Positions 24,530-34,487 of a DNA stretch of 64,000 nt are shown piece after piece. The stretch is taken from assembly GCF_900177715.1 (NCBI RefSeq), contig NZ_FXWG01000003.1, positions 186,001 to 250,000 on the forward strand. Reading direction: 5' to 3'. The position numbers and the translations under genes are program-made. Within the stretch, counting starts at the first letter, position 1. The number at the start of each line of letters is the position of its first letter. The DNA comes from Altererythrobacter xiamenensis (lineage in GTDB: Bacteria; Pseudomonadota; Alphaproteobacteria; Sphingomonadales; Sphingomonadaceae). The notes under the pieces were generated by a model. The model worked only from the letters and a program-made list of their open reading frames with translations. It did no database searches and was not told the DNA's origin.

Positions 24530-25279
24530 ATGGCGGCTCCTACCGTCACCATGCAGCAATTGATCGAGGCCGGATCGCATTTCGGCCACCAGACCCACCG
24601 CTGGAACCCGCGGATGAAGCCGTATATCTTCGGCGCCCGCAACGGTGTTCACATCATCGACCTGTCGCAGACCGTGCCGCTGTTCGCGCGCGCTCTCGAT
24701 TTCGTCGAGCAGACTGTCCGCGCGGGCGGCAAGGTGCTGTTCGTCGGCACCAAGCGCCAGGCGCAGGAGCCGATCGCTCAGGCAGCCAAGGCTTCGGGTC
24801 AGCACTTCGTCAACCACCGCTGGCTGGGCGGCATGCTCACCAACTGGAAGACGATCTCGCAGTCGATCAAGCGCCTCAAGACGCTTGAAGAGCAGCTTTC
24901 GGGCGACACCAGCGGCTTCACCAAGAAGGAAGTTCTCCAGCTCACGCGTGAACGTGACAAGCTCGAGCTTTCGCTCGGCGGTATTCGCGACATGGGCGGC
25001 ATTCCGGACGTGATGTTCGTGATCGACGCCAACAAGGAAGACCTCGCCATCAAGGAAGCGGCCGTTCTCGGCATTCCGGTGATCGCGGTGCTCGACACCA
25101 ATGTCGATCCGACCGGCATCGCATTTCCCGTCCCGGGCAATGATGACGCAGCCCGCGCGGTTCGTCTCTACTGCGATGCAGTGAGCGAAGCTGCCGTTGC
25201 AGGCCGTGGCGGCGCTGTTCAGGACTCCGGCGCTGACGTCGGTGCGATGGAACAGCCCCCGGCAGAAGCCGACGCCTGA
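24530..25279 (+). CDS. rpsB: 30S ribosomal protein S2
   Basis: A 249-residue S2 starting [29 protein letters not shown], with the family signatures [17 protein letters not shown] and [19 protein letters not shown]. It joins the body of the small subunit. The C-terminal tail after residue 225 ([20 protein letters not shown]) is an extension common in alphaproteobacteria. GGAAAGGAA precedes the ATG. It is followed by tsf after a structured spacer. Confidence 0.97.
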   Translation: MAAPTVTMQQLIEAGSHFGHQTHRWNPRMKPYIFGARNGVHIIDLSQTVPLFARALDFVEQTVRAGGKVLFVGTKRQAQEPIAQAAKASGQHFVNHRWLGGMLTNWKTISQSIKRLKTLEEQLSGDTSGFTKKEVLQLTRERDKLELSLGGIRDMGGIPDVMFVIDANKEDLAIKEAAVLGIPVIAVLDTNVDPTGIAFPVPGNDDAARAVRLYCDAVSEAAVAGRGGAVQDSGADVGAMEQPPAEADA

Positions 25280-25321
25280 GGCATTCCTCCCGCAAGGGAC
25301 GTGAGTTGAAAACCATTTGGC

Positions 25322-25353
25322 GCGCCGGACCATCCCCCCGACAGGTCCGGCGC
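25322..25353 (+). other. Perfect 10-bp hairpin between rpsB and tsf
   Basis: GCGCCGGACC at 25322-25331 and GGTCCGGCGC at 25344-25353 are exact complements around a C-rich 12-nt loop. There is no T run, so it is more likely a partial terminator or an mRNA processing/stability element setting the S2 to EF-Ts ratio. Confidence 0.5.
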
Positions 25354-25381
25354 CCACAGATCATTTGAAAAGGATATCACC

Positions 25382-26317
25382 ATGGCCGATTTCACCGTCG
25401 CCGATGTGAAGAAGCTGCGCGAAATGACCGGCGCAGGCATGATGGACGCCAAGAAGGCGCTTTCCGAAGCGGGCGGCGACATCGAAGCCGCCGTCGACGC
25501 GCTGCGCGCCAAGGGCCTTGCCACCGCCCAGAAGAAGTCGAGCCGTACCGCGGCCGAAGGTCTTGTCGGCATCGCTGTCGAAGGCACCAAGGGCGTCGCC
25601 GTCGAGGTCAATTCGGAAACCGACTTCGTTGCCAAGAACGACAAGTTCCAGGACTTCGTGCGCAAGACCACGCAGGTCGCGCTTTCGCTCGGCAGCGACG
25701 ATGTCGAAGCGCTCAAGGCGGCCAGCTATCCCGATGGCGGCACCGTTGGCGACAAGCTGACCGACAACGTCGCGACCATCGGCGAGAACCAGCAGGTTCG
25801 CCGCATGAAGACCGTTTCTGTCTCGCAGGGCGCAGTCGTCGCCTACATGCACAACGCGGTTTCGCCTGAAGCGCAGGACCTCGGCAAGATCGGCGTGCTG
25901 GTCGCGCTCGAAGGCGATGCCAGCCAGGACGTGCTTGCAACGCTCGGCCGCGACATCGCACAGCACGCTGCCGCCATGTTCCCGCAGGCGCTCGACGCCG
26001 ACGGGCTCGACCCGGCCGTGATCGAGCGTGAGCGCGCGATCGCACAGGAAAAGGCTGCCGAAAGCGGCAAGCCTGAAAACGTGCAGGAAAAGATGGTCGA
26101 AGGCGCGGTCAAGAAATACGCCAAGGAAAACGCGCTGCTGAGCCAGGTCTATGTCAAGGACGGCAAGGCAACCGTTGAAGAACATGTCGCCCGCACCGCG
26201 AAGGAAGCAGGCGCCACGATCAAGCTCGTCGACTATGTCCGCTTCCAGCTCGGTGAAGGCATCGAGAAGGAAGAGAGTGACTTCGCTGCAGAGGTTGCTG
26301 CGGCAGTCGCCGGCTGA
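25382..26317 (+). CDS. tsf: Translation elongation factor Ts
   Basis: A 311-residue EF-Ts. The N-terminal UBA-like domain is [24 protein letters not shown] and the core includes [20 protein letters not shown], the TDFV motif that contacts EF-Tu. The C-terminal region is [22 protein letters not shown]. It recycles EF-Tu-GDP in the cytosol. GGAT and poly-A before the ATG give an acceptable ribosome site. It ends in a terminator-like hairpin before pyrH. Confidence 0.97.
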   Translation: MADFTVADVKKLREMTGAGMMDAKKALSEAGGDIEAAVDALRAKGLATAQKKSSRTAAEGLVGIAVEGTKGVAVEVNSETDFVAKNDKFQDFVRKTTQVALSLGSDDVEALKAASYPDGGTVGDKLTDNVATIGENQQVRRMKTVSVSQGAVVAYMHNAVSPEAQDLGKIGVLVALEGDASQDVLATLGRDIAQHAAAMFPQALDADGLDPAVIERERAIAQEKAAESGKPENVQEKMVEGAVKKYAKENALLSQVYVKDGKATVEEHVARTAKEAGATIKLVDYVRFQLGEGIEKEESDFAAEVAAAVAG

Positions 26318-26350
26318 TCAAAGCCTGACGACACCGTCAATTCAACGTTC

Positions 26351-26381
26351 AGCCGCTCGTCCCCATAAGGGGCGGGCGGTT
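26351..26381 (+). terminator. Hairpin terminator after tsf
   Basis: A long stem (AGCCGCTCG, a bulged T, CCCC) pairs with GGGGCGGGCGGTT around the loop ATAA. The tail GTTCGTTG is only moderately T-rich. Confidence 0.6.
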
Positions 26382-26683
26382 GTTCGTTGCGCCCCTCTCG
26401 GCGAGAGGGCAGGGCGCATGGGCACCGTCCCAGATAGTATCATCTGTAACAGTTCGCGGCGAGCGGCCAACCGTGCCGATGTCGCTTTCGCAAGAGCGAA
26501 GACTGCAGATCGTTCGGGTCGCAATTAGAACGGATTGCAGTGTCTCCTGCCCACCAGGAGAAGCGACACCCGCCGCGGCTGTGCAGATGTTGGCGCGGCG
26601 ACAGGCGCTTAGCCTTTGCTTCGCGCTGGTTTCACGGCTAAGCAGCGCCGCACTCCAAACCGCGTTCGAAAGCCTATTCCACC
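26382..26683 (+). other. 300-bp gap before pyrH with a two-part hairpin
   Basis: No convincing gene is present. At 26540-26569 GTGTC and TCCTG pair with GACAC and CAGGA, with an internal GAAGC bulge, giving a stem of 10 bp. A smaller hairpin (TCGCTTTCGCAAGAGCGA) lies near 26490-26507. The open frame across this gap into pyrH is a shadow. A promoter for pyrH-frr is expected here but I could not pick one with confidence. Confidence 0.35.
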
Positions 26684-27406
26684 ATGCCCATGCCCGACGT
26701 CAAACGCATCCTCCTGAAACTTTCGGGCGAGGTGCTGATGGGAGAGCAGGAATATGGCATCGACCCGGCCTATGTCGCGCGCCTCGCCGAAGAGGTGAAG
26801 GCCGCAAAGGACAAGGGCCTCGAGATCTGCCTGGTGATCGGTGGGGGTAACATCTTTCGCGGCGTCGCTGGCGCTGCCAGGGGCCTTGACCGGACCACCG
26901 GCGATTACATGGGCATGCTCGCCACCGTGATGAACGCGCTGGCGATGCAGAACGCGCTCGAACAGCTGGGCGTGCAGACCCGCGTGCAATCGGCCATTCC
27001 CATGAGCAGCGTGTGCGAGCCCTATATTCGCAGGCGCGCCGAGCGGCACCTGCAGAAGGGCCGGATCGTGATCTTCGCTGCCGGTACCGGCAATCCCTTC
27101 TTCACCACCGATACCGGCGCCGCTCTGCGTGCTGCCGAAATGAATTGCGACGCGCTGCTGAAGGGTACCAGCGTTGACGGCGTCTATGATGCGGACCCCA
27201 AGACCAATCCGGACGCCACCCGTTTCGAGACAATCACTTACAACCAGGTATTGTCGGACAATCTCAAGGTCATGGACGCCGCAGCCGTCGCGCTTTGCCG
27301 CGAGAACGACATTCCGATAGTAGTCTTCTCCATCCGCGAAAGAGGAAACGTCGCCCGCGTGCTCGACGGCGAGGGCGTGCAGACAATCGTACAAGAGGAA
27401 GCCTGA
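26684..27406 (+). CDS. pyrH: UMP kinase
   Basis: A 240-residue amino-acid-kinase-fold enzyme: [14 protein letters not shown] at the N-terminus, [10 protein letters not shown] for phosphate binding, [19 protein letters not shown] for UMP binding, and [20 protein letters not shown]. It converts UMP to UDP for RNA, DNA and lipid-linked sugar synthesis. The ATG at 26690 (MPDVKR) is an alternative start. frr begins 3 nt after its stop. Confidence 0.96.
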   Translation: MPMPDVKRILLKLSGEVLMGEQEYGIDPAYVARLAEEVKAAKDKGLEICLVIGGGNIFRGVAGAARGLDRTTGDYMGMLATVMNALAMQNALEQLGVQTRVQSAIPMSSVCEPYIRRRAERHLQKGRIVIFAAGTGNPFFTTDTGAALRAAEMNCDALLKGTSVDGVYDADPKTNPDATRFETITYNQVLSDNLKVMDAAAVALCRENDIPIVVFSIRERGNVARVLDGEGVQTIVQEEA

Positions 27407-27409
27407 CAC

Positions 27410-27967
27410 ATGGCAGAATATGACAAGGCCGACATCGAGCGCCGCATGGGCGGTGCCGTGGAATCGCTCAAGAGTGATCTTTCGGGCCTGCGCACCGGGC
27501 GCGCAAACACCAGCCTGCTCGATCCCGTGGTCGTCGAAGTCTATGGCGCGATGATGCCACTCAATCAGGTCGCGACGGTTTCCGCGCCGGAGCCGCGCAT
27601 GCTCAGCGTGCAGGTGTGGGACAAGAATAACGTCTCTGCGGTCGAGAAGGGTATCAGCAAGGCCAATCTGGGCCTCAACCCGATGACCGACGGGCAGAAC
27701 GTGCGTCTTCCCATGCCCGATCTCAACGAAGAGCGCCGCAAGGAGCTGGCCAAGCTTGCCGGCGAGTATGGCGAGAAGGCGAAGATCGCGATCCGCAACG
27801 TGCGCCGCGACGCCAACGAATCGCTCAAGGTTGACGAGAAGAAGAAGGAAATCTCCGAGGACGATCGCAAGCGTCTGGAGGACGAAGTCCAGAAGATGAC
27901 CGACAAGCATGTCGCCGATACCGACGCGGCGGTCGAGAAGAAGGTCCAGGAAATCCTCTCTCAGTGA
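27410..27967 (+). CDS. frr: Ribosome recycling factor
   Basis: A 185-residue RRF with the family blocks ERRMGGAVESLKSDLSGLRTGR, VWDKNNVSAVEKGI and RNVRRDANESLK, and a charged C-terminal helix of the three-helix bundle (KKEISEDDRKRLEDEVQKMT). With EF-G it splits post-termination ribosomes. It follows pyrH by 3 nt and precedes uppS by 25 nt, the standard order. Confidence 0.97.
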   Translation: MAEYDKADIERRMGGAVESLKSDLSGLRTGRANTSLLDPVVVEVYGAMMPLNQVATVSAPEPRMLSVQVWDKNNVSAVEKGISKANLGLNPMTDGQNVRLPMPDLNEERRKELAKLAGEYGEKAKIAIRNVRRDANESLKVDEKKKEISEDDRKRLEDEVQKMTDKHVADTDAAVEKKVQEILSQ

Positions 27968-27992
27968 TGCGGGCGGTTCCAGGAGAGGATTG

Positions 27993-28682
27993 ATGGGGGC
28001 CGAGGCTGCCACCAACAGAGCGCGTCACGTCGCCATCATCATGGATGGCAATGGCCGCTGGGCCAAGAAACGCGGGCTGCCCCGCGCGATGGGGCACAAG
28101 CGCGGCGTGGAGGCGGTGCGCGAGCTGGTCCGCAGCGTCGAGTCCATGGGCCTCGATTGCCTGACGCTTTACGCTTTCTCGTCGGAAAACTGGCGGCGGC
28201 CCGATGAGGAAGTCGACGACCTGATGAACCTCATGCGGCGGTTCATCAAATCGGACCTGCCCGAGTTCATCGCCAACGATGTCCGGCTCAAGATCATCGG
28301 CGACTGGCGCGGGCTTGCCCCCGATATCGTCGCCATGCTCGAAGACGCGCTCGAGCAGACGTCCAAAGGTACGCATACGCTCGCCGTGGCGCTCAATTAC
28401 GGCTCGCAGCAGGAAATCGCGCGCGCTGCGGCAAAGGCCGCGGCAATCGGCGAAGTGACCGAGAAGACCATCGCCGCGCATCTCGACACGGTGGAGCTAC
28501 CACCGCTCGACCTTCTGATCCGCACCAGCGGCGAAGTGCGCCTGTCGAACTTCCTGCTGTGGCAGGCGGCCTATGCCGAGATGCTCTTCGTAGATACCCT
28601 TTGGCCCGATTTTACGCCCGCCATGCTACAACAGGCGCTCGACGATTTTGCCAGGAGGGAGCGTCGTTTTGGCGGACGGTGA
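27993..28682 (+). CDS. uppS: Isoprenyl (undecaprenyl) diphosphate synthase
   Basis: A 229-residue cis-prenyltransferase. The catalytic Asp is in [20 protein letters not shown], followed by [11 protein letters not shown] and [13 protein letters not shown], and the C-terminal [18 protein letters not shown] block. It makes the C55 lipid carrier used for peptidoglycan. The start at 27993 has AGGAGAGG about 5 nt upstream; the frame is open into frr but without support. Its 3' end overlaps cdsA. Confidence 0.95.
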   Translation: MGAEAATNRARHVAIIMDGNGRWAKKRGLPRAMGHKRGVEAVRELVRSVESMGLDCLTLYAFSSENWRRPDEEVDDLMNLMRRFIKSDLPEFIANDVRLKIIGDWRGLAPDIVAMLEDALEQTSKGTHTLAVALNYGSQQEIARAAAKAAAIGEVTEKTIAAHLDTVELPPLDLLIRTSGEVRLSNFLLWQAAYAEMLFVDTLWPDFTPAMLQQALDDFARRERRFGGR

Positions 28683-29352
28683 TCAGGCGCAGCCGCGCAA
28701 GTCGGACCTGTTCGTGCGGGCAGCATCGGCAGTCGTCATGCTGGCGATCGCGGGGCTTGCGCTTTTCATGGGCGGTTTGTGGTTCGACGGTTTCGTCGTG
28801 CTGGTAGGGATGCTTTGTTACGGCGAGCTTGCGCGGCTGGTGATGCGGTCAGTGCACCGCCCGCTTCCGCGTGCCGCGGGCCTCATCGCAGGATCGATCT
28901 ACGTCCTTCTGGCCATTTTCGCTCTTCTGGTTTTGCCCGAAGCGGTCGTGATCGGCATTCTGGCAGTGGTGATCGCCACGGATACGGGGGCCTTTTTCAG
29001 CGGACGGTCGATCGGCGGGCCGAAGATCGCTCCGGCGATCAGTCCGTCGAAGACATGGGCCGGATTGTTCGGCGGGATGCTGGCGGCAGGATTGGTTTCG
29101 GCAAGCTTCTTCGTCTGGAATACGGGCGAGCTCACGCTGCGCCCCATGCTGTTAATCGCTTTTGCCATCGGCGCCATACTGGCCGTGGTCGCCCAGTGCG
29201 GGGACTTCTTCGAAAGCTGGCTGAAACGGCGGGCGGGCCAGAAAGACAGTTCGAACCTGATCCCCGGGCACGGCGGGGTGCTGGACCGGGTTGACGGGCT
29301 GCTGCCGGTAGCGATTGTTTCGACCCTGCTGTGGGGGCTCCACCCGGCATGA
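28669..29352 (+). CDS. cdsA: Phosphatidate cytidylyltransferase
   Basis: A 227-residue multi-pass enzyme making CDP-diacylglycerol, the common precursor for PssA and PgsA, both encoded in this window. The family signature is [18 protein letters not shown] near the C-terminus, preceded by [15 protein letters not shown]. The protein is shorter than E. coli CdsA (about 285). A TTG start at 28669 is chosen because AGGAGGGAG lies about 7 nt upstream. It overlaps uppS by 14 nt and dxr by ATGA. Confidence 0.92.
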   Translation: MADGDQAQPRKSDLFVRAASAVVMLAIAGLALFMGGLWFDGFVVLVGMLCYGELARLVMRSVHRPLPRAAGLIAGSIYVLLAIFALLVLPEAVVIGILAVVIATDTGAFFSGRSIGGPKIAPAISPSKTWAGLFGGMLAAGLVSASFFVWNTGELTLRPMLLIAFAIGAILAVVAQCGDFFESWLKRRAGQKDSSNLIPGHGGVLDRVDGLLPVAIVSTLLWGLHPA

Positions 29353-30503
29353 CCCGCTCGATATCCATCCTCGGTGCGACCGGTTCGGTTGGCGAACAGA
29401 CGCTCGACCTCATCGGTCGCAATCGTGAAGAGTGGCGGGTCGAGGCGCTGACGGCCAATTGTTCGGCGCAAAAGCTGGCGCAGATGGCTCGCGAGTTCGG
29501 CGCGAAGCTGGCGGTGGTCGGCGACGAAAATTGCCTTCCCGAACTGCGCGAAGCTCTCGCGGGGACCGATATCGAGACGGCTGGCGGTCCGGCGGCGCTG
29601 TGCGAGGCAGCAGCGCGCCCCGTAGATATGACGGTAGCGGCAATCGTCGGCTGTGCAGGGCTGGGCCCGGTCATGGCCGCGATCGAGCGCGGCGGCACCG
29701 TGGCGCTTGCCAACAAGGAAGCGCTCGTCTCCGCAGGCGAGGTGATGACCGCTGCCGTTGCGAAACATGGCGCGACGCTGCTTCCGGTCGACAGCGAGCA
29801 CAATGCGATCTTCCAGTGCCTGCAGGGGCACAGGCTCTCCGATGTTGCGCGCATCACCCTGACAGCGAGTGGCGGGCCGTTTCGCGAATGGACGCAGGAG
29901 CAACTGGACGCCGCGACGCCCGAACAGGCGGTGGCCCATCCCAATTGGGACATGGGCGCCAAGATCAGCGTCGATTCCGCGACGATGATGAACAAGGGCC
30001 TCGAATATATCGAGGCGCACCACCTCTTCCCCGTCGGTCTCGAGCGGCTCAAGATCGTTGTGCACCCGCAGAGCGTGATCCATTCGATGGTCGAATATCG
30101 CGACCGCTCTACACTGGCGCAGCTCGGCCCCTCCGACATGCGCGTTCCGATTGCGTCCTGCCTCGCCTGGCCGGCGCGAATGGACACGCCGATGGAGACG
30201 CTCGATCTCGCAGAAATCGGCGAACTCAGCTTCTTCGCGCCCGACGAGACGCGCTTTCCCGCCACGAGGCTCGCCCGTGAGGCGATCGAGGCGGGCGGGG
30301 CCGCACCTGCTACCCTCAACGCGGCGAACGAGGTTGCCGTTGCGGCTTTCCTCGCCGGTCAGATTGCATTCACCCGCATCCCGGTAATGGTCGAGCAAAC
30401 CCTGAACCGCTATAGTGCAGCTGCGCCCCGAACTCTCGAAGACGTATTGAGCGTCGATTCCGAGGCAAGGGCGCATGCCGCCGAGTTGCTGGAGAACGCG
30501 TAA
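29349..30503 (+). CDS. dxr: 1-deoxy-D-xylulose 5-phosphate reductoisomerase
   Basis: A 384-residue MEP-pathway enzyme. NADPH site: [19 protein letters not shown]. Active site: [31 protein letters not shown] and ASGGPFREW. Metal and substrate segment: [20 protein letters not shown]. It makes methylerythritol phosphate for isoprenoids, feeding uppS. The ATG overlaps the cdsA stop, so the genes are coupled. Confidence 0.97.
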   Translation: MTRSISILGATGSVGEQTLDLIGRNREEWRVEALTANCSAQKLAQMAREFGAKLAVVGDENCLPELREALAGTDIETAGGPAALCEAAARPVDMTVAAIVGCAGLGPVMAAIERGGTVALANKEALVSAGEVMTAAVAKHGATLLPVDSEHNAIFQCLQGHRLSDVARITLTASGGPFREWTQEQLDAATPEQAVAHPNWDMGAKISVDSATMMNKGLEYIEAHHLFPVGLERLKIVVHPQSVIHSMVEYRDRSTLAQLGPSDMRVPIASCLAWPARMDTPMETLDLAEIGELSFFAPDETRFPATRLAREAIEAGGAAPATLNAANEVAVAAFLAGQIAFTRIPVMVEQTLNRYSAAAPRTLEDVLSVDSEARAHAAELLENA

Positions 30504-30504
30504 G

Positions 30505-31605
30505 TTGTTTGAATCGCCACCTTTCTGGATGTGGATTGTCGGCTTCCTGCTGCTGCTGGGGCCTCTGGTGACGCTTCACGAGCTGGGGCATTATCTCGTC
30601 GGGCGCTGGTTTGGCGTGAAGGCGGAAGCCTTTTCGATCGGTTTCGGCAAGGAATTGTGGGGCCGCACCGACCGGCGCGGCACCCGCTGGAAGCTCGCGG
30701 CTATCCCCTTGGGCGGCTATGTCCAGTTCAAGGGCGACATGAACCCGGCCAGCATTCCCGACCCCGATGCTCCGGCAGAGAGCGATACTTTCCAGAGCAA
30801 GAGCCTGTGGCAACGTGCCCTGATCGTCTTCGCAGGTCCGGCAACCAACCTTCTGATTACCGTGGCTATTTTTGCCTCGTTCAATCTTGCCTACGGCAAG
30901 TACGAGGCGAACAATGCGATCGACAGTTTTGCCGAGGAATCCGTCGCTCAGGAAGCCGGTATGGAAGTGGGCGACCGCATCGTATCGATCGACGGCTATG
31001 TGATCGAGGATTTCGCCGACATCGGACCGCGCGTGCTCATGTATCCCGGCAAGGAGATCGAGATCACCTTCGTGCGCGACGGGCGGGAGCAATCGCTTCC
31101 CATCGCGATCGGTGAAAGCATCGAGACCGATCAGTTTGGCAACGAATCGCGCGTCGGCAGGCTCGGCGTTTATTCGGGTGCGCCGCAAGTCGTCTCGGTC
31201 GGTCCGGTCGAATCGGTCACACTGGCGTTCGAGCAAAGCTGGGGCCTGGTGAAGATGATGGTCACGGGAATCGCCCAGATATTCACTGGCGACCGCTCGC
31301 TTCAGGAGCTTGGCGGGCCCATCAAAATTGCAAAATATTCGGGTGAGCAATTGAGCCTTGGACCGCAGGCCTTCGTGAGCTTCGCTGCGCTGATCTCAAT
31401 TAACTTGGCATTCATCAACCTCTTGCCAATTCCCGCGCTCGACGGTGGGCACCTGGCGTTTTACGCGGCTGAGGCGATCCGCCGTAAGCCGGTCAGTGCC
31501 CGCGGCATGGAATGGGCGTATCGCACCGGCGTTGCTCTCGTGCTCATGCTGATGGTCGTCGTGACGGTGAATGACCTCATCTCGCTCCCGCTTTTCGGGA
31601 GTTAG
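30505..31605 (+). CDS. rseP: Site-2 intramembrane metalloprotease RseP
   Basis: A 366-residue M50 protease. Zinc motif HELGH at residues 25-29 in the first helix, a PDZ domain near 120-190 (AGMEVGDRIVSIDGYVIEDF) and the second metal site NLLPIPALDGGHL near the C-terminus. RseP cleaves anti-sigma factors and remnant signal peptides in the inner membrane. I chose the TTG at 30505, 2 nt after the dxr stop, with GGAG about 10 nt upstream; this begins the protein at its first transmembrane helix. Confidence 0.94.
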   Translation: MFESPPFWMWIVGFLLLLGPLVTLHELGHYLVGRWFGVKAEAFSIGFGKELWGRTDRRGTRWKLAAIPLGGYVQFKGDMNPASIPDPDAPAESDTFQSKSLWQRALIVFAGPATNLLITVAIFASFNLAYGKYEANNAIDSFAEESVAQEAGMEVGDRIVSIDGYVIEDFADIGPRVLMYPGKEIEITFVRDGREQSLPIAIGESIETDQFGNESRVGRLGVYSGAPQVVSVGPVESVTLAFEQSWGLVKMMVTGIAQIFTGDRSLQELGGPIKIAKYSGEQLSLGPQAFVSFAALISINLAFINLLPIPALDGGHLAFYAAEAIRRKPVSARGMEWAYRTGVALVLMLMVVVTVNDLISLPLFGS

Positions 31606-31772
31606 TCGGGGACAGGAGCCTGCAGAACGGTGATTGGCGGTTCACACCGCTTGATTGCCTTCGCGCCATCGGGCAGAGGCGGCACACGCGTCCAGCCCCG
31701 AACCGGAGCTCGTTTTGCGGGCCATCGCTGCGGCGCAGATTTTGAACGAGTTTGGACGGGAATACTGCAAAG

Positions 31773-34487
31773 ATGAGTGGACGGAACATGGCGGGCCAGC
31801 TTCATGCGAAACCCGCTGCGCGACTGGCGGCGACCCTGCTTTGCGGCACCATGCTGTCTGGCTTGCCCGTGGCGGCCCTGGCGCAGGAGACCGGCGAGGA
31901 AGAGGCGGCCGAGCCTGCGCCCGTCGTCGCTCCTGCCAGCAACACGATCCGCTCGATCTCGATCGAGGGCGCCCAGCGTCTCGAACCGCAGACGATCCTC
32001 AGCTACATCCGCCTGCGCGTGGGCGAGGAATATACCTCTGCCGCCGCCGACCAGGCGCTGAAGGACCTCGGTGCGACGGAATTGTTCTCGAATTTCTCGA
32101 TCCGCAACGACGGCGGGAATGTCGTTATCAACGTGACCGAGAACCCGGTGATCAACCGCATCGTTCTCGAAGGCAACAAGCGGATCAAGAACGACAAGAT
32201 CCTGCCCGAGATCAAGCTCTCGCCGCGCCAGATCTTCACGCGTTCCAAGGTGCGCGCCGACGTTGCGCGCATCATCGAGCTTTACAAGCGGCAGGGCCGC
32301 TTTGCCGCGACAGTCGAGCCCAAGATGGTCGAACTGGCGCAGAACCGCGTCGATGTGGTGTTCGAAATCAACGAAGGGCCCAAGTCCAAGGTTCGCCAGA
32401 TCAACATCATCGGCAACGAAGAGTTTTCCGATGGCGATCTTCGCGGCGAGATGGTGACGAAGCAGGCGCGCCTGACCAGCTTCTTCAGCTCGAACACCAG
32501 CTATGACCCCGATCGCCTTGCCTTCGACCAGCAGAAGCTGCGCCAGTTCTACCTGACCGAAGGTTATGCCGATTTCCGCGTCGTTTCGGCCGTAGCCGAA
32601 CTGACGCCTGACAAGCGCGACTTCATCATCACCTACGTCGTCGAGGAAGGCGAACGCTACAAGTTCGGCGATGTTGCGGTCGAAAGCGAGCTGCGCGATT
32701 TCGACAGCGAAGTGATGACCGGCCGTCTGCCGATGCAGAGCGGCGACTGGTACGATGCGAAGCAGGTCGAAGATACGGTCGAGCAGATTTCCGAGCTTGC
32801 CGGAACTTTCGGCTACGCCTTTGCCGACGTGCAGCCGAACTTCACCCGCAACAAAGAAGACCTCACGATGGACGTGACCTTCGTGATGCGTCAGGCGCCG
32901 CGCGTCTATGTCGAACGGGTCGACGTCAACGGCAACACGCTGACCCAGGACAAGGTCGTACGTCGCGAATTCCGTATCGGCGAAGGCGACGCGTTCAATT
33001 CGCTTCAGGTCAAGCGCACCACGGCTCGCATCAATTCGCTCGGATTCTTCCAGGACAATTTCGAAGTCGAGCAGAGGGAAGGTTCACAGCCTGACCGGAT
33101 TATCCTCGAAGCCAATGTCGAGGAACAGCCGACCGGCGAACTCCAGTTGTCGGCAGGCTTCTCCTCGATCGAGAGCTTCATCCTCGCTGCATCGATCCGC
33201 CAGCGCAACTTCCGCGGACGCGGTCAGACGGTTGGCCTCAGCGTCAATTACTCGCGTTACTCGCGCTCGGCCCAGGCAAGCTTTACCGAGCCTTACCTGT
33301 TCGATCGCAATATCTCTGCCGGGGTCGATGTCTACCGCCGCGACTTCAACAGCTTCAACCGTTTCCAGCGGCAGAGGCAGAACTTCTACGAGCAATCGAC
33401 CACCGGCTTCTCGCTGCGTGCGGGCGTTCCGCTCACCGAGTACATATCGCTGATCGGCAGCTACACGCTAAACTTCGATGACGTTTCGGTCGATCGGAGC
33501 ATATTCTTTTCCGATATCGACGGCGACGGGGTTCCCGAGTGTAACTTCTTCCGCTCAGGTCGTTACCTGTGCGAAACTCTGGGCGAGCGCACAAGCTCGA
33601 TCCTCGGCCTGAGCCTGGCCTATAACTCGCTGGACAGCCGTCTGCGTCCGACGCGCGGTCGCAACATCACCTTCTCGACCGAGCTTGCCGGCCTGGGCGG
33701 TTCGGAAAAGTACATCCGGGTACGCGGCAAGGCGGCGCAGTATTTCCCGCTCGGCAGCGGTTTCATCTTCTCATTGTCTGCAGAAGGCGGCGCGATCAAC
33801 GCGCTCGAGAGCAATGACATCCCGGGCGTCGACGATGTGCGCCTGACCGACCGCTTCTTCCTTGGCGAGCCGCAGATCCGCGGCTTCGACATCAGGGGTG
33901 TCGGTCCGCGCGTCCTGCGTCAACGCTATGTCGACGACGAAAACGGCAATCCGATCGCAATTACCGACCGCGAACAGTCGATCGACGATTCGCTCGGTGG
34001 CCGCGCTTATTACCTGGGCCGTGCAGAGCTCGAGATTCCGCTCGGCTCGGGTGCGAGCGAACTCGGCCTGCGTCCGTCGATCTTCATGGACGTCGGCGCT
34101 CTGTTCGGGGTCGACCGGCCCCTGTTGCAGGACAATCCCAACGGCGTGCAGGCGCGTGATTCCAGCGGCAACCTGGTCTTCCTCACGCGAGCCCGCGACG
34201 AAAACGGGGACGTCATTCTCGACTCTGCTGGCAATCCCGCCGGTTTCGTCGAGACGGTGGACCCCATCGATCCGGACGGGGTCGCCAACACGGCGCGGAT
34301 CATCGACGGCAGCCGCATTCGCGAGGTATTCCTCGGCGATTCAGCTTCGCCGCGTATCTCCGTCGGTATCGGGGTGAACTGGAACTCGCCCTTCGGTCCG
34401 TTCAGGATCGATTTTGCCCACGTGCTCAAGAAAGAGCCGGGCGACGACACCAAGAAATTCACGTTTAACGTAGGAACTCAATTCTAA
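31773..34487 (+). CDS. bamA: Outer membrane assembly protein BamA
   Basis: About 904 residues: a signal peptide (AATLLCGTMLSGLPVAALAQ), five POTRA repeats (from IRSISIEGAQRLEPQTILSYI on) and a C-terminal Omp85 barrel with FFLGEPQIRGFDIRGVGPR (the VRGF/Y-type loop 6 motif) and a terminal Phe (FNVGTQF). It inserts beta-barrel proteins in the outer membrane. Loop sequences near residue 590 have two cysteines (PECNFFRSGRYLCETLG) that could pair. The start may be 31773 or 31788. Its stop and the next start overlap by one base (TAATG). Confidence 0.95.
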   Translation: MSGRNMAGQLHAKPAARLAATLLCGTMLSGLPVAALAQETGEEEAAEPAPVVAPASNTIRSISIEGAQRLEPQTILSYIRLRVGEEYTSAAADQALKDLGATELFSNFSIRNDGGNVVINVTENPVINRIVLEGNKRIKNDKILPEIKLSPRQIFTRSKVRADVARIIELYKRQGRFAATVEPKMVELAQNRVDVVFEINEGPKSKVRQINIIGNEEFSDGDLRGEMVTKQARLTSFFSSNTSYDPDRLAFDQQKLRQFYLTEGYADFRVVSAVAELTPDKRDFIITYVVEEGERYKFGDVAVESELRDFDSEVMTGRLPMQSGDWYDAKQVEDTVEQISELAGTFGYAFADVQPNFTRNKEDLTMDVTFVMRQAPRVYVERVDVNGNTLTQDKVVRREFRIGEGDAFNSLQVKRTTARINSLGFFQDNFEVEQREGSQPDRIILEANVEEQPTGELQLSAGFSSIESFILAASIRQRNFRGRGQTVGLSVNYSRYSRSAQASFTEPYLFDRNISAGVDVYRRDFNSFNRFQRQRQNFYEQSTTGFSLRAGVPLTEYISLIGSYTLNFDDVSVDRSIFFSDIDGDGVPECNFFRSGRYLCETLGERTSSILGLSLAYNSLDSRLRPTRGRNITFSTELAGLGGSEKYIRVRGKAAQYFPLGSGFIFSLSAEGGAINALESNDIPGVDDVRLTDRFFLGEPQIRGFDIRGVGPRVLRQRYVDDENGNPIAITDREQSIDDSLGGRAYYLGRAELEIPLGSGASELGLRPSIFMDVGALFGVDRPLLQDNPNGVQARDSSGNLVFLTRARDENGDVILDSAGNPAGFVETVDPIDPDGVANTARIIDGSRIREVFLGDSASPRISVGIGVNWNSPFGPFRIDFAHVLKKEPGDDTKKFTFNVGTQF

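Noticed and set aside
26380..26850. 156-residue ORF spanning the gap before pyrH
   Set aside because: Runs through a terminator tail and into pyrH out of frame; Cys/Arg-rich shadow composition with no ribosome site.
27909..27992. uppS extension into frr
   Set aside because: The AGGAGAGG site and conserved N-terminus place the start at 27993.
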